From assembly GCA_029641185.1 (NCBI GenBank), contig JAPWGK010000017.1:434001-498000 (forward strand): DNA of 64,000 nucleotides, in the 5' to 3' direction. The position numbers and the translations under genes were made by a program. How positions within the stretch are numbered: position 1 is the stretch's first letter; each line of letters opens with the position of its first letter. This document shows positions 34,475-46,437 of the stretch, piece after piece. The notes beneath the pieces are model-generated. The model made no database searches, was not told where the DNA came from, and saw only the letters and a list, made by a program, of their open reading frames with translations. This DNA comes from Pseudofabraea citricarpa (lineage: Eukaryota; Ascomycota; Leotiomycetes; Helotiales; Dermateaceae).

Positions 34475-37400
34475 ATGAATTTTCAAGGATTCCAGGCCGG
34501 AAATCAAGCAGCATCTGAAGATGAACGATACGAAAAAAGACAACGATTTGAGAACCCCGAACCCTTTTGCAATTCACTGAACGATATTCCGTACATTCCA
34601 AGGGCCGACACAACTAACATCAATTTTCAGCAGGAATGGTCTTATTACCAAGAAGACCAGTATGCATATACAAACCAGGAAGCGCCTTGGTCATCATATG
34701 ATTCTTCATATGTGCCAATCAGCCAGGTTTATAACCCTGTCTTGGAAGCTTCGTTCCAAAATGATATTCAAGACGATTTTGGCAACCAACATCTTTATGG
34801 CGTGCCTTACAGTTACGAAAACAATAGTCAATCTTTATCAAATCAGTCGAATCTAGAGCTCTTAGCTACCACAGCCGCAGAAATAGATCAGGTACCAGTA
34901 GAAAATGCAGAGCACGTCTGTTTTGGTATGGTTAGTGGTCGTATATTGTAAAGCTCCCTTTAAACTGCCCATTGACATATTTTAGATTGCGGATGTACCA
35001 ATAGTTTCTCTGCCGAGACTTACCATCGACGTCGCTTCTATTCCAGTTCGTATATTTCAATCAACAAAATTGCACCATGAACCAACAGGAGAACCTTTCG
35101 GTGATCTTGATGAACGAACAGCTAAGATTCTCAGCAGCATCGCAGCTGAGGAGGGAATCGATTTTCAAATATATTGCCGAAGTGTTGCCCGTCCCTCGCA
35201 CCTAAGCAAAAGAAAGCTCAAGAAAGGAATGATTCCGAGTTCACAGTTCTTTATGAATATCATAATTTTTGGCCCAGGCGATTTGAGCGATGTTGTAGGC
35301 ACGTATTTTTCAAAATGCGGGCTACATTTACAAGACCCCCTCCAGTGTGAAAGGGACGTTGTATATAAAAACCCTCATATCTTGTCAAACAAAGAGGGCG
35401 TTATCCGAACCTCCATGCTCACACAAGTCGAGGCTAGTGCTGATGTCGAAACCATGATTTCGGAAGGGGATATATTTTCGAAATTAAGTAACGATGACCA
35501 CTTATCATTGACGGAAGCTCCAGATTCAATTAAAACTTCTCTTTATAGGTTTGTAGGGTCTTAGAATGTAGTGACTATTGCTAATATTATGTAGTCACCA
35601 AAAGAAAGCTCTGACCTTCATGATGCGAAGGGAGCAAGGGTGGGAATGTGATGGTTCTATTGATGACCTGTGGGCAAAAGAAGTTGATGAAACTGGAACA
35701 CTAATGTAAGTTCAATAAAGACGAAAGAGAAAGACACTGACGGGGAAAGATATTCAAACACAATAACAGAACTATCACAAACGCAAGAACCTCCCGATTG
35801 CCGAGGCGGGCTGCTGGCTGATCAAATGGGACTTGGAAAATCTCTCACAATGATCTCTTTGATAGCTTTGAATCCATTAAAGTCTCGTGAATCAATCAGA
35901 TTTACTTCTCAGGGGGCATTGAGATGCACGAAATCAACATTGCTTGTTGTTCCCTTCTCATGTAAGTTATGTCTAATTCTTGGGTTTTTTTTCATTGCTA
36001 AATTGTGAAGTGCTGGAGACCTGGGATGGCCAACTCAGAAGGTAACTTATAATTGCCTATTCGTGTGTTAATCATACTGACAAGAAATTCAAGGCATCTG
36101 AAACCTGGGTCTATGTCATGGACAAGAGTTCATGGGGCAAGAAAGAAAAAAGCAGCGCCACTGAACACCTTCGATATAGTCATCACCACCTTCGAAACTT
36201 TGATTCGCCATCGTAAAAAGCACGACGACTCTAAGTATCTCCAGGAAACCCTTTTCTCTTACCACTGGCATCGTGTTGTTCTCGATGAGGGTCAGTTTTG
36301 TTATGTGAGCCTTTATCTTTGGACTAGCTGACGATTTAGCACACATTATTCGAAACCGAATGACTTCCATGGCACAAGCATGTTGTGCACTGCGGACGAC
36401 AAGTAGATGGGCTATCACTGGAACGCCAATACAAAACCGAGTGACCGATCTCGGTAGTCTCCTCGAGTTTTTGCAAGTATATCCGTTTTCGAGTCCGAAA
36501 GTCTTTGACATCGAGATTGTTAAACCATGGCTCAACCCAGGAATTCGGGATATTTCAAGGTTAAAGAAGCTGGTTAACTGTATCTCCCTCTGCCGTACAA
36601 AAGCCATCATCAATTTGCCGAAACGCGAGGACAAGATTTACCGTCTTGATTTTAGCTCCGAAGAAAGAGATTACTACGAGGTCCAAAAAGCAAGGACAGT
36701 GCAACAATTCACGGATGCACTCTCTTCCGCGCCACCCAAGCCAGGTCAATATTTAAATGCTCTTCAGTGGCTTAATGAGTTGAGACTTATCTGCAACCAT
36801 GGTTTAGGCCATTCAAAACGAAAACAACAAAATTCCTCGTTAGGTACTATTCAAAGCTCCGGCTCTTGGACAAAAGAAATTGCTGATAAGGCGTTCGAAA
36901 CACTCGTCTGCGCTGGAGATGCTATCTGTTCGATTTGTCGAGACATTCTTACTGACAGCACCGGGGAGAACTCGTCGTCTGAAAGTTTTAAGCCAGTACT
37001 TACGAGCTGCTTGACACTAACCTGTGGTTCTTGTATTCATGATGTCAGCAGAGGAAAATCAGTTCCAAAATGTTCGCATAACCCTCCCTGCCCAAGCAGA
37101 GAGGTGAAATGGGCACAAGAAACAGTACTAGGTCACACCGCAAAACCTTTCCCTGGGATTGATTCTGCTGAAACTTCAACAAAACTCAAAGCTCTGATGG
37201 CAAGCTTACGGACATTACGAGGAGAAAAAAGGTGGGCAGGGTCCGCATGCAAAATATTTCTCAAACTAAATCAACGTGTTAGCGTCATCTTTTCTTACTG
37301 GACCTATACTTTGGATCTGATTGGGGCCCTTCTCGATGAAGCTGGAATAATATATACTAGAATTGATGGTCAGATATCAGGAGAAAAACGAGACAACGCT

Positions 37401-37900
37401 ATCAACAAATTCCAGAATGATGATTCGATACTTGTCATTCTTGTTTCCATAACATGTGGCGGTGCAGGGTATGTTCATTTATTTTATCGTCATGTTGTAG
37501 TATTAATCAATCTATAATAGACTCGATTTAACTGCGGCTTCTCGGGCCTACTTGCTAGAGCCGCAATGGAACCCTCAGATGGAAGAACAGGCACTATCGC
37601 GTATCCATCGCTTAGGCCAACAGAAGGAGGTCAAGACGATCAGATACAGAATGCGGAACTCTTTTGAAGAGGTGCGAATAAACAAAATCTTCCAATTGTG
37701 AGAAGCAACTAACCCCCAGAAAGAAAGTTGTTCATACCCAAGATGAAAAGAAAGACCTTGCTGCCATGGCCTTCTCAGATGAAAGGCACACAGGGAATAG
37801 AGATTCCGCTCGTCGTTTACAGGTAAATCTTATTCTATTTTGTAGATGAGATTCAAAAGTATACTAAGAAACATGTTAGGAGTTCCAGGCAGTTTTGTAA
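34475..37900 (+). CDS. SNF2-family ATPase with RING-like insert (HLTF/Rad16-like)
   Basis: Spliced as join(34475..34930,34986..35548,35595..35705,35750..35961,36011..36041,36094..36290,36340..37468,37521..37671,37724..37822,37880..37900), 989 aa. A low-complexity Gln/Asn/Tyr-rich N-terminus (to about 150) precedes the helicase: SHQKKALTFMMRREQGW, Walker A ADQMGLGKSLTM, DEAH-box LDEAHIIRNRM with TTSRWAITGTPIQNR, and motif VI LSRIHRLGQQKEV. Between the lobes, CSIC...CLTLTCGSC...CSHNPPC forms a degenerate RING-like insert. This arrangement belongs to the large fungal class of SNF2/RING proteins related to HLTF and Rad5, distinct from the true Rad5 at 1.5 kb (no HIRAN domain seen). Ten exons, with introns of 44-57 nt. 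Nuclear chromatin remodelling or DNA repair is inferred. The exon 9 acceptor (37723) and the last short exon are the least certain. Confidence 0.85.
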
Positions 37901-39442
37901 CATATTACTATCAATGCAATCTGCTGCAAATTGCAAAGTCTCTGGTACTTGAAGTAGTGCCTGCTAAACGATCCAATGACTGCTAAGAAGATAGCTGGAT
38001 ATCATATGTGCTACTTGTAAATTTGTATTCGTCCCATCACTTGAGTGACTCACTACTGGCCTCCACCCTGCAAAAACCCGATGAATACTGTTATCGCATG
38101 ATGTCAGAGGTAACAATTGCCCTTAAAGCAAGCATACTTAGGTAACTTCATGAAGTCATACTTTCTGGCTTTGATGGAATTGCGAGTTCAGCTCATGTAT
38201 GGCAAGAAAATGCCAAAGACAAGACGAATTCCAAAGCCAGAGCCCAACGACCAGCGAAAGTCTGCTGACTATGTTTTTTTTTTTGCGTATATATTGCTTG
38301 TTTGATTCAAAAATACTAGATTATCTGTTTTACAACAAGACATTAAAAGTCCGTTTCTACAACGAGAAATAGAAAACATTCCTTCCAAGGCATTGCTACT
38401 TGTTGCTATCACACTAACTAAGTTTGATTATTAGTTATGTGAAGTTTCACAGTTGTCACAAATACTATCGGTAGCAGTAGAAAGTTCTATCTCGCTGAAA
38501 TCCTTATGATAGCAGCTTAAGTTAGACGCCTCCTTTATTTCTATGGCAGTTATCTCTAAGCATGACATTGAGCCAGTCACGGAATCATCTATGAAGCATT
38601 GCCGAATTCAAAACAAGGATATCTTTGGGCTCGGTTGACTGAGCCAGAATGCACATTTGATTAGCGTGATGTGGTATTGCATGTCCAATTAAAAGTCTGG
38701 AAACTGTAAAACTCAAGTTACACTCGTTGTTGTTCAGCAATTAATGCCCACCTTATGTGTCACGTGATGTATTTACACAACAATACTAATACTTAGCCTG
38801 GTCGCTTTGACCTTTAATAAACCGAATATTACTGTAATGTTGTAAGTAAACATGTCTTTAAATTATTTGATATCCAAAATTCTAATATACAATTAGTTAC
38901 AGACGAATCGGTTTATGATTTTTTCTATTTAATTTAGCTGCTGTATAATCATTCAGTCTATCAAGCTCTAAACTACCTCTGATTGAAATCCTACCCTAGA
39001 TTTAGCTACCCCACTTTTGTAGCTTCTTGCACAGAAAATAGTACAAGCTTAGATTGTTATCAATTAACGGTATCCATGTACATTGTTCATTAGCTAACTA
39101 TTAGTAAACCTTATGCTTGCAAAGTATCACATTCTTATGACTCGACTCTTCTCCAGTTTCCTGTTCAAGTAGGTAAAATAAAGCGGTAACCAACGAACAG
39201 ACGACGATCCCTTGGCATACAGCTTAGGACTTTCCTATTATGGATTATCGAGATAAGAGGCTAAAAGCAGAACCGGTAGCGGGACTAAAGAGAATGCATC
39301 TCGGCTTTGAGGGTTTTATTATATTTTGTATAATAGTACGTATTTGCCCCCTTTCTCTTGTAGTTTGCTGTACCTTTGTCCCTCGGCCGAGCAGGCGTGA
39401 AACTACTGCTTTCGCCAACGTTTCAAAATTATCGAAAAAAGG
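37901..39442. other. A/T-rich intergenic region
   Basis: 1.5 kb without a recognised gene. It includes one isolated GGCCTCCACC decamer at 38058-38067 followed by CTGCAAAAA, like the units of the array 5-8 kb away. The open frames 38117-38305 and 39240-39485 are short and featureless. Confidence 0.5.
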
Positions 39443-41509
39443 ATGCTACTTCTTGATGTATCCAGGCATTGGTTCGGGCCTCTGACAACATTTTTTACTG
39501 GCTTAGCACTTGTACAGTTCGTGGGGGCTGCGCCAAAGTATTCACGAAGCGAGTATAAGGAATATGAATATAGCGACGATGATCCTTTTGCGGTGCTAGA
39601 TCCACAGAATTGGGTCAATCCCGACAATATGACCTGGGCAGACTGGCAAGCTCCGCCTGGTACGAATTGGTCTGATCCTACTCGAAAAGGCTCGAATCGA
39701 AATTTCAACATCGCACTCGTCACCGTCGACTATTCAGACAAGCCCTTCGAAATTACATTGCCAGTTGGATCATCCATTTTCGGTAACCCGCAACCGAGCG
39801 CTCCCAACCTGACACGTGATGCGGTGCCATCTTTCTATCGCGACTTTCTTAACACGCCTAACGAACTCAACCGTGGACATACTCTCCATGAGTACTGGAT
39901 GGGAGACTCAGACGGCCGCTTTGGCGTGGACCTGAAAGAATTTGGTGCCTATCGTCTGCCTTCCCTGTCATATCAGTATGGAATCAGCGATGACATGAAT
40001 GGCGGGGAGTGCGTCGCCGGGCAGACGTGCAACCTCGATCTTCGCACCGACGCATTGGGGGCCTGGCGGGCAGATATTGGTGATGCTGCAGCAGATTCCT
40101 ACGAACTGGTTTTCATCCTCTCGGCCGGCCAGGACGAGTCGTCAACCTGGCAGGAATTTGGCGAAATGCGATTTCAGACACGGGAAGATGTTACTGATGA
40201 GTTTGGCCCTCCAGTTGGCAATGCAACGAGGCGGAATTATGCACGCACCCGGTATGTTGAATGGACATCATGGGCATCGGCATCAACGATCTGGCCAAAT
40301 GCAGGCGGTGGATCATCCACGCAGGCCGAGAGCTCAGGTATGGCCACTTATGCTCATGAGCTCAGCCATCTTCTCAACATTGGGGATAACTACAACAATC
40401 CGTATGGCGTACCTTTGCGCCGGGCTTATACAGGGCCGTGGTCGATGATGTCTCGCGGTTCTTTCAACGGCCCTGGAGGTCCTCACACACGTTGGCAGAT
40501 ACCGCCTCAAGAAGGTGGCTCTATGGGATCGCTACATACACTACGCGACAAGGCTCAGCTCGGCCTGGTCAGCAACGAGAGCATTCTTCATCTATCACGG
40601 GAGGCATTAGCTGGCTCGGGCCTTGCTGTAGCTAATGTGAAAGCCCGTGCCGTTTCACCAGGCGAGACAGACTTGATGGGCATCCGTATTTTGATGGATG
40701 CTGACTTGTCACCGGCCTGCGATATTAATGTTGACCTGTACTGCGATGGTGGAGGCTACAACAACTACGATATCGAGGTAATTGATCGCATGGGTGCTGA
40801 CTCGTTCACCCCAGACTCAGGTGTTATGATCAGCAAGACGAAGAACGCAGCCCGTGGGACTTACCAGTGGACTATTGACGCAAATCCGCAAGACATTGAG
40901 CTTCTTGATTTCCATCGGCCAGATGGTTCTCCTGTAATGATCACTTTGGGTGACTATCGCCAGTTAGCCGACGCTCTGTTCCACGCTGGTACCCGTTCCG
41001 GTAGCGAGTATGAATTTGTTGACCAGGCTAATAGCCTGCATTTTTACATAATCAATGTTCACCGTGATACGACGGGTGTCCTTTCTTACACGATTGCAGT
41101 TCGGTCACTCGATAACACGAGTGATCCACATACACACAAGGTCGCTGTCGCCCGAGGCAAGGTGATAGCTGGTCTCAATACGCCTGTTGGTGGAGGAGTG
41201 ACTTGCTCATTTCAGCTCTATAACAACGGCTCATACTCGGCCACCAATAACACTCTGCAGCACCCACAGGATGTATCATCTTACCTAAAATCCGATGTAT
41301 ATCGTCTCAATGCCACAGTGGAGGGCTCTGGCTGGAATGCCGAGCTGCCGAACGCACTGGTCACAGCCAAGTTTGGCGCCTCTGTAGCAGTTCAGGTAGC
41401 TGTGGCTGCTGATACTTCTGCTGTACAAACTGCTATAGTCACGCTAACCGCAACGTCAGAATCTGATCAATCTGTCACCGCTACTGGTTTGTGCTCAGTG
41501 AATAAGTAG
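39443..41509 (+). CDS. Secreted M6-type zinc metalloprotease
   Basis: Single exon, 688 aa. A signal peptide is visible (FFTGLALVQFVGAAPK, cleavage likely after AA near residue 30). The zincin motif HExxH occurs as YAHELSHLLNIGDNYNNP, then a Met-containing turn WSMMSRGSFN, as in the M6 (immune inhibitor A) family. Upstream, TLHEYWMGDSDGRFGVDLK is the typical M6 pre-catalytic segment. The C-terminal third is beta-rich with several N-glycosylation sequons (NNTL, NATV, NTSD). The gene lacks introns and is more G+C-rich than the A/T-rich repeats around it. Related M6 proteins occur in Streptomyces-like bacteria and in fungi, so transfer is possible but unproven. It probably acts on extracellular protein. 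Confidence 0.85.
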   Translation: MLLLDVSRHWFGPLTTFFTGLALVQFVGAAPKYSRSEYKEYEYSDDDPFAVLDPQNWVNPDNMTWADWQAPPGTNWSDPTRKGSNRNFNIALVTVDYSDKPFEITLPVGSSIFGNPQPSAPNLTRDAVPSFYRDFLNTPNELNRGHTLHEYWMGDSDGRFGVDLKEFGAYRLPSLSYQYGISDDMNGGECVAGQTCNLDLRTDALGAWRADIGDAAADSYELVFILSAGQDESSTWQEFGEMRFQTREDVTDEFGPPVGNATRRNYARTRYVEWTSWASASTIWPNAGGGSSTQAESSGMATYAHELSHLLNIGDNYNNPYGVPLRRAYTGPWSMMSRGSFNGPGGPHTRWQIPPQEGGSMGSLHTLRDKAQLGLVSNESILHLSREALAGSGLAVANVKARAVSPGETDLMGIRILMDADLSPACDINVDLYCDGGGYNNYDIEVIDRMGADSFTPDSGVMISKTKNAARGTYQWTIDANPQDIELLDFHRPDGSPVMITLGDYRQLADALFHAGTRSGSEYEFVDQANSLHFYIINVHRDTTGVLSYTIAVRSLDNTSDPHTHKVAVARGKVIAGLNTPVGGGVTCSFQLYNNGSYSATNNTLQHPQDVSSYLKSDVYRLNATVEGSGWNAELPNALVTAKFGASVAVQVAVAADTSAVQTAIVTLTATSESDQSVTATGLCSVNK

Positions 41510-42123
41510 AATCGCAGCAAGTTCATTTTGAATGGCCAGGGCGAAATGTATAAATGGAAGTTACAGAATGCAGGGCAATAGGCTTCAATGGTTTCGAAAT
41601 CTAGATCAAAAGTGTATCGCCTTAAAAAATATTCAGGGACAGTAGCCTCGCGAATTCATCGCTTACGCCAATGGAAAGCAAGATACTCTGGCAACCCGAG
41701 TAGGTTGAATTCTAAGCCAAATCGTTACATACCAGAAATTCCTCCTAGACTGAAGTATCAATCTGACTTTTGAGAGATAAACTTTATTTACTAATCTAAA
41801 TCATCTTCTCCTTTCTTGGCACTGCCAAATTCGAACTATGTTTCCCATTTCTATTCATAACCGAGTAATATGCTTCCTCAGAATGTAATTATAGATTAAT
41901 ACATCAGCTCACCTTATTATATGGTGTTCAAGCCTCGCAGTTCTCTAGCATCTTATTTACGATTTTGCATATGCACCGGGTCTGAGAGTCTCATTACTAG
42001 CATGGCTCGCGTCTTGAAGTTTACATCCATTATGGAAATTTAGAAGTCGCGAGTTCACTAGCTTCAAGTTCCAGCTCGTCAAATCGAGCTCAAATGTTTG
42101 AATACCAACCAAGGTCAATTAAT
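41510..42123. other. Intergenic region with a possible SNF2 relic
   Basis: The frame 41588-41773 contains ASRIHRLRQWK, resembling helicase motif VI of the SNF2 gene (LSRIHRLGQQK). The DNA matches that exon over about 30 bp at roughly four of five positions. It may be a fragment of a former paralog or chance; nothing else was found. Confidence 0.3.
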
Positions 42124-42128
42124 GAAAG

Positions 42129-42322
42129 TGTTGATATCAGGTGACTAAGGTGAATAACCACTCCCATATAAGCTCACGGATCCTTACGATCCTCCAGAAT
42201 ACAACAACCATTACCAACCTGACTCAATACGCATATCCAGTGAATCGCACTGACTCTGCGTGGAGTCCTAGGTAATAACCCCTCGATCACCTTACTGCAC
42301 TGGCAGTACAGGTGTATCGACA
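42129..42322 (+). mobile_element. Solo LTR with 5-bp target duplication
   Basis: 194 bp, starting TGTTGATATCAGGTGAC and ending GGTGTATCGACA, so it has the canonical TG..CA ends with short inverted repeats. GAAAG flanks it on both sides (42124-42128 and 42323-42327). It is the best preserved copy of the family that bounds the element at 28.1-29.3 kb, in opposite orientation. Confidence 0.9.
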
Positions 42323-42327
42323 GAAAG

Positions 42328-43150
42328 AAAAAAAGAAAAAGAGTCGGAGTAAGTTGAAGTCTTCGGCTGATCGAGTTTCACCTGTAGCTTGCCCCCGCAT
42401 ATCAATTTAATATTGTTCTGATACTATATGTGGACCGACTATCATTCTTAAGAATTGTATAAATCAGGCCAAGTTATTATTAGCATACCTTTCTTCCAAA
42501 ATATCCATAGTATGAACCATTCAACAATGGTTCATAGCCAAGCGAGAGCTTCTGTTTATGCTGCTTTTCCCTATGATGGCAAAACTCATACGGCTTCCGC
42601 GCTTATACTGTACGCTATTATTTTCCGACTTAGCATGGAAGAAATTCGTGACAGCAAAATATTCATGCTTTAGGAGTAACGATGATAAGTGAGTGGTAGG
42701 AAAAATTTACTAGTTAGATTTATAACAATCCTTTTTTTTAGCTTCCAATTTGACTTATACCAGTCCTGCGACGGCTATACCATATTTGATGAAAGCTTAG
42801 AATTTGAGTGAAGCAAGTAATTATACTGTCATTTACTTCACGGTATCGCAAGAAAAGACATAGTTGGCGCGTGAGTTGTTCTTATGAAATACCTGGAATG
42901 GAAATATGACGAGACACCACACCACACCCACTTGGAAAAGTATACTATTGGTACAATTTATTCTCAGCTGATTGAAGTCTGCTTCCGTCGTATGCCTCTA
43001 GCCCAAAAATCAACCCTGTAGCCTGGTTTAACCCCACAATACGAGCAAGAATCTGGTCCAATAATAGTATTTTGTTCAAGACCACCACCACTATGATCAT
43101 CAAGAATTTGTACACTCGCTTAATTTTTGGTGCTAAATTTTCGCCACCGC
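42328..43150. other. Intergenic DNA between the solo LTR and the decamer array
   Basis: No gene recognised. The open frame 42455-42673 is not convincing. Composition is A/T-rich. Confidence 0.5.
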
Positions 43151-46100
43151 CGCCTCCACCTTTTCATTTGAACTTCAGCTCCTAAGATGGTAACACCTAA
43201 GTAGCATGACTTAAAACGTACAATAGTATTGAGTTCACCTGATGTAAAGATTAGAGAGGTCAAATTGAATCGCGTGTACGAAGTAGAGATACTGCTTGGA
43301 AAATTTCTGATCCAATTATATTCGGTTCTGCGGAATGTTTCCAACTATCGCTGTGAAGAATTTAAACCTTATTGTTGCCACACCGAGTAGCAGATGGCCT
43401 CCACCTAGGCCAACTGCCAAGACTACGCTCTAAGAAGCAGACTGTACCCTGTCGTTGAGGCCGCCGGCTCTCAGCCTTAATATAAGACTTCCTGATGCCT
43501 AAAGATTAACAGAGCGAGCCTTGCATATGCCACCAAAGGCTGGAATTTTCTCGTCCAATGCTATTTCTTGGATCACAGCTTTCCTATCCAGCTGTTTTGA
43601 AATTTAAACTCAGGTACTCAGGTAGTCTCGCCTCCTATGTACTATTGGCTGAAAATTGGCCTCCACCTTCTGATACGAACTACATCTGCCGGGACCAGAT
43701 CGCCTAGCTATCTACCTTAGTCAGAAGCCTATAGACGCCTCAATCAAGAATGAGGCGAGCTCTGTGTATAACGCCCAAGAACTTGTGGTATTAATCCAAC
43801 GATATTTTTTTAATCATATACTTTCCTACTAATTATCTTAGAATTTTCGACCTTCCGGCTAACTGCTGACTTTACATATTGGCCTCCACCTTAACGTATA
43901 TCGTATTATCTATACATTAGCACAGCCTACCATTCGTTTGAATTTTCTCATCTAATCATCTTTTGTTATTTTTCTCTTTCGCTACAATAAATTTCTTGAT
44001 TTTTGTATCTAATAGCTGAAGCTGAAACATAGGCGGCCTCCACCTTTCTTCAGATTTTCTAAGTATTGTGAGTTGATTGATAGGTATAGCTAATAATAAA
44101 ATCACCTAGAATATCTCGGATAAAAGAGTATTTGATTAACTTTCCAGCTTAGTATAGCTGGCCGCACGTTCTTCTTGCCTTTATCTTTTGTGCGTCTTAT
44201 TCAGGTAGATATAAAGGATAATTCGTCAATAATATTACTCTACGGAGGGTATATATCATAAATGTGTAGCAACCTTTAGAATCTCGACTTTGTTTCTTAT
44301 GCTTATTATTGCTACCGTCCCCACCTTTTGTCGGGCATGTTCGGTGTTGGTTAAGCACGCATATTATCAGCCAATTATCTCGCTTAGAATCGCTCGAACA
44401 TGTACACTGACTGTTGAGATTTTGACCTATATAATATTATTGGGCTGATGCTGGGGTTAATTCTGGCCTCCACCCTTATGTGTTTGTCGGAAGGTATACT
44501 TATAGCTAGCTAATAGAAGCGTGTAAAACCTCACGCACCAGAATGCGACTTGCATGGCATTCAAGCGGCCTCCACTTGTTTAGAGCCCCATAAGGATATC
44601 GATAGATAGGGCAGCCAATAGATTTACCTAAAATTTCGCGAAGACACAAGTGCCTGTTGAGATTTTTGACTCTAATATCTTACTCGGTGAAGCATCAACC
44701 AATTTTATGGCCTCCACTCTCACGTACCCGCTTAGAAGCATGTATATTAGTGGCCAATGAACCACCCAAAATCACCCAAGCATACAAGGTGGGTACTGAG
44801 GTCTCAACTGCGCCCCACACCAACAACGACCTCCGCCCCCTCGCACGCACTATATAGAATAGGAAGCCAATGAAATGGCATATATGGCTCAAGTATACAA
44901 AGCACTTGTTGAGATTTTCGAACGATTCTTGGCCAAAATCTTATTTTTCATTCAGATTTTCAGCCTCCACTCTCGAGCCTCTCGTGTAATGACACAACAG
45001 GGTGTGTATTCGCACGCAAAATCGCCAAGACATATAAAGTATATATTCAGATTTCGAGTCTTCCCGAGGCTGAAGCCGGATCCACTCCTACTATATAGTA
45101 AAAGCTAAGTACGCAGCGGCCAATAAGATACTTGAAAATAGCCCAAGTATATAGAATATTTATTAAGATTCCTGAGCCCTTTTATGGCTGATCACATCTC
45201 GTTTTGGCTTCTTGTCGAGGGCGTGTCCGGTATTAATGCATATTAGCAGCCAATTCTATCGCTAAGAATCGCTCAAACATGTATACTAGTTGTGGGTATT
45301 TTGTATTCTACCCGGTGAACAAGGGCTCGATGAAATTTGCTTTTGGCCTCCACCTTATGTATAATAATCGTGGACCCCTGCCCTCCCTGCCCTTTGGAAA
45401 GTGTTGACCTTCGTTCCTCAGGCCCACTCCAGCGAGGGTCTCCACGATTAGTAGTCTGAAAGCGTGAACATTTGTAGCCAATAGAAACAGGCAAAGTCGG
45501 TAAGATATCCAAGGTGTGTATTCAGATCTTGAGTCTTTCGAAAGGGCAGCCAATAAGACATTTGAAAATGGCTCGAGTATGCAGAGTGCTTATTGGGAAT
45601 TCTGAGCCATTTTGTCGCCTCGTTGTGGATTTATTTCGGCCTCCACCCACGCTATAAGCCTGTAAAAGGCGAGCAGGCACGGCACAGCCAGCCAGCCAGC
45701 AAGACGGTTGAATACTGCTTGGGTATCCAGAGTTCTTACTGAGATTCTTGAGCTTCGGCAGACCCGATTAAAGTTTCTCACAGCCTCCACCCTCACTATA
45801 AAAGGCCAGCAAGCAGAGTACTTATTGGGATTTTTGAGCCATTTGAGGCTGTGTAAGACGCGATTTTGAAGAAAATTCTGGCCTCCACCCTCACTGCAAA
45901 AGGCCATCGAGCAGAGTGCGTATTGGGATTCTTGAGCCATTTGAGGCTGTGCAAGAGGCGATTTGGAGAAAATTCTGGCCTCCACCCTCCGCTAGAAAAG
46001 GCCAGTACGCGCGGCACAGGCAGCCAGCCAGTAAGACAGTTGAAAATCACTCAAGTATACAGAGTCCTTACTGGAATTTCTGAGCACTTTTAGTGCAATC

Positions 46101-46437
46101 TGGGTGCTACGTCGCTTAGTTCGGCCTCCACCCACGCTGTAAGCCTGTAAAGGCTGAGCACGCACGGTATAGGCAGCCAGTAAGACAGTTGAAAATCGTT
46201 CAAGTATACACAGTGCTGTTGGAATTCTTGAGCGACCTGTAGGACGGGGGTAGTATTTGTTTTTAGATCTACGGCCTCCACCCCCTCCACCCCCTCCACT
46301 AGAAAAAGTCAGCGCGCACGGCACAGGCAGCCAATGAGACAGTTCAAAATCGCACGGCTGTACAAAGAGCTTGTTGAATTTTTTGATTTTTGGTAGTCGT
46401 ACCTTGCAGAACCATGCCGCCTCCACCCTGTAAGGCT
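43151..46437 (+). repeat. Decayed tandem array built on the decamer GGCCTCCACC
   Basis: About eighteen copies of GGCCTCCACC or one- to three-base variants, all on this strand, start at 43151, 43396, 43658, 43881, 44035, 44316, 44465, 44567, 44709, 44962, 45345, 45638, 45782, 45880, 45977, 46123, 46273 and 46428. Spacing is 97-155 bp in the best units and about 220-380 bp where units are decayed. Between decamers a second block recurs, roughly GCAGCCAATAAGACA, then TTGAAAATCGCTCAAGTAT, then CAGAGTGCTTATTGGGATT, then CTTGAGCC. Just after the decamer many units have a TATAAAAGGCC- or GTAAGCCTGTAAA-like stretch. The right half is better preserved; the left half is A/T-shifted. No consistent protein frame runs through it. 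Function unknown. Confidence 0.8.

Noticed and set aside
37672..37723. A GC-AG intron in the SNF2 gene at the end of exon 8
   Set aside because: A normal GT-AG intron ending at the second AG (37723) keeps frame and gives SFEEKVVHTQDEKK, so no unusual splice site is needed.
40745..40760. GGTGGAGGC in the metalloprotease as another array decamer
   Set aside because: It encodes a Gly run in a conserved coding region and its flanks do not match the array units.
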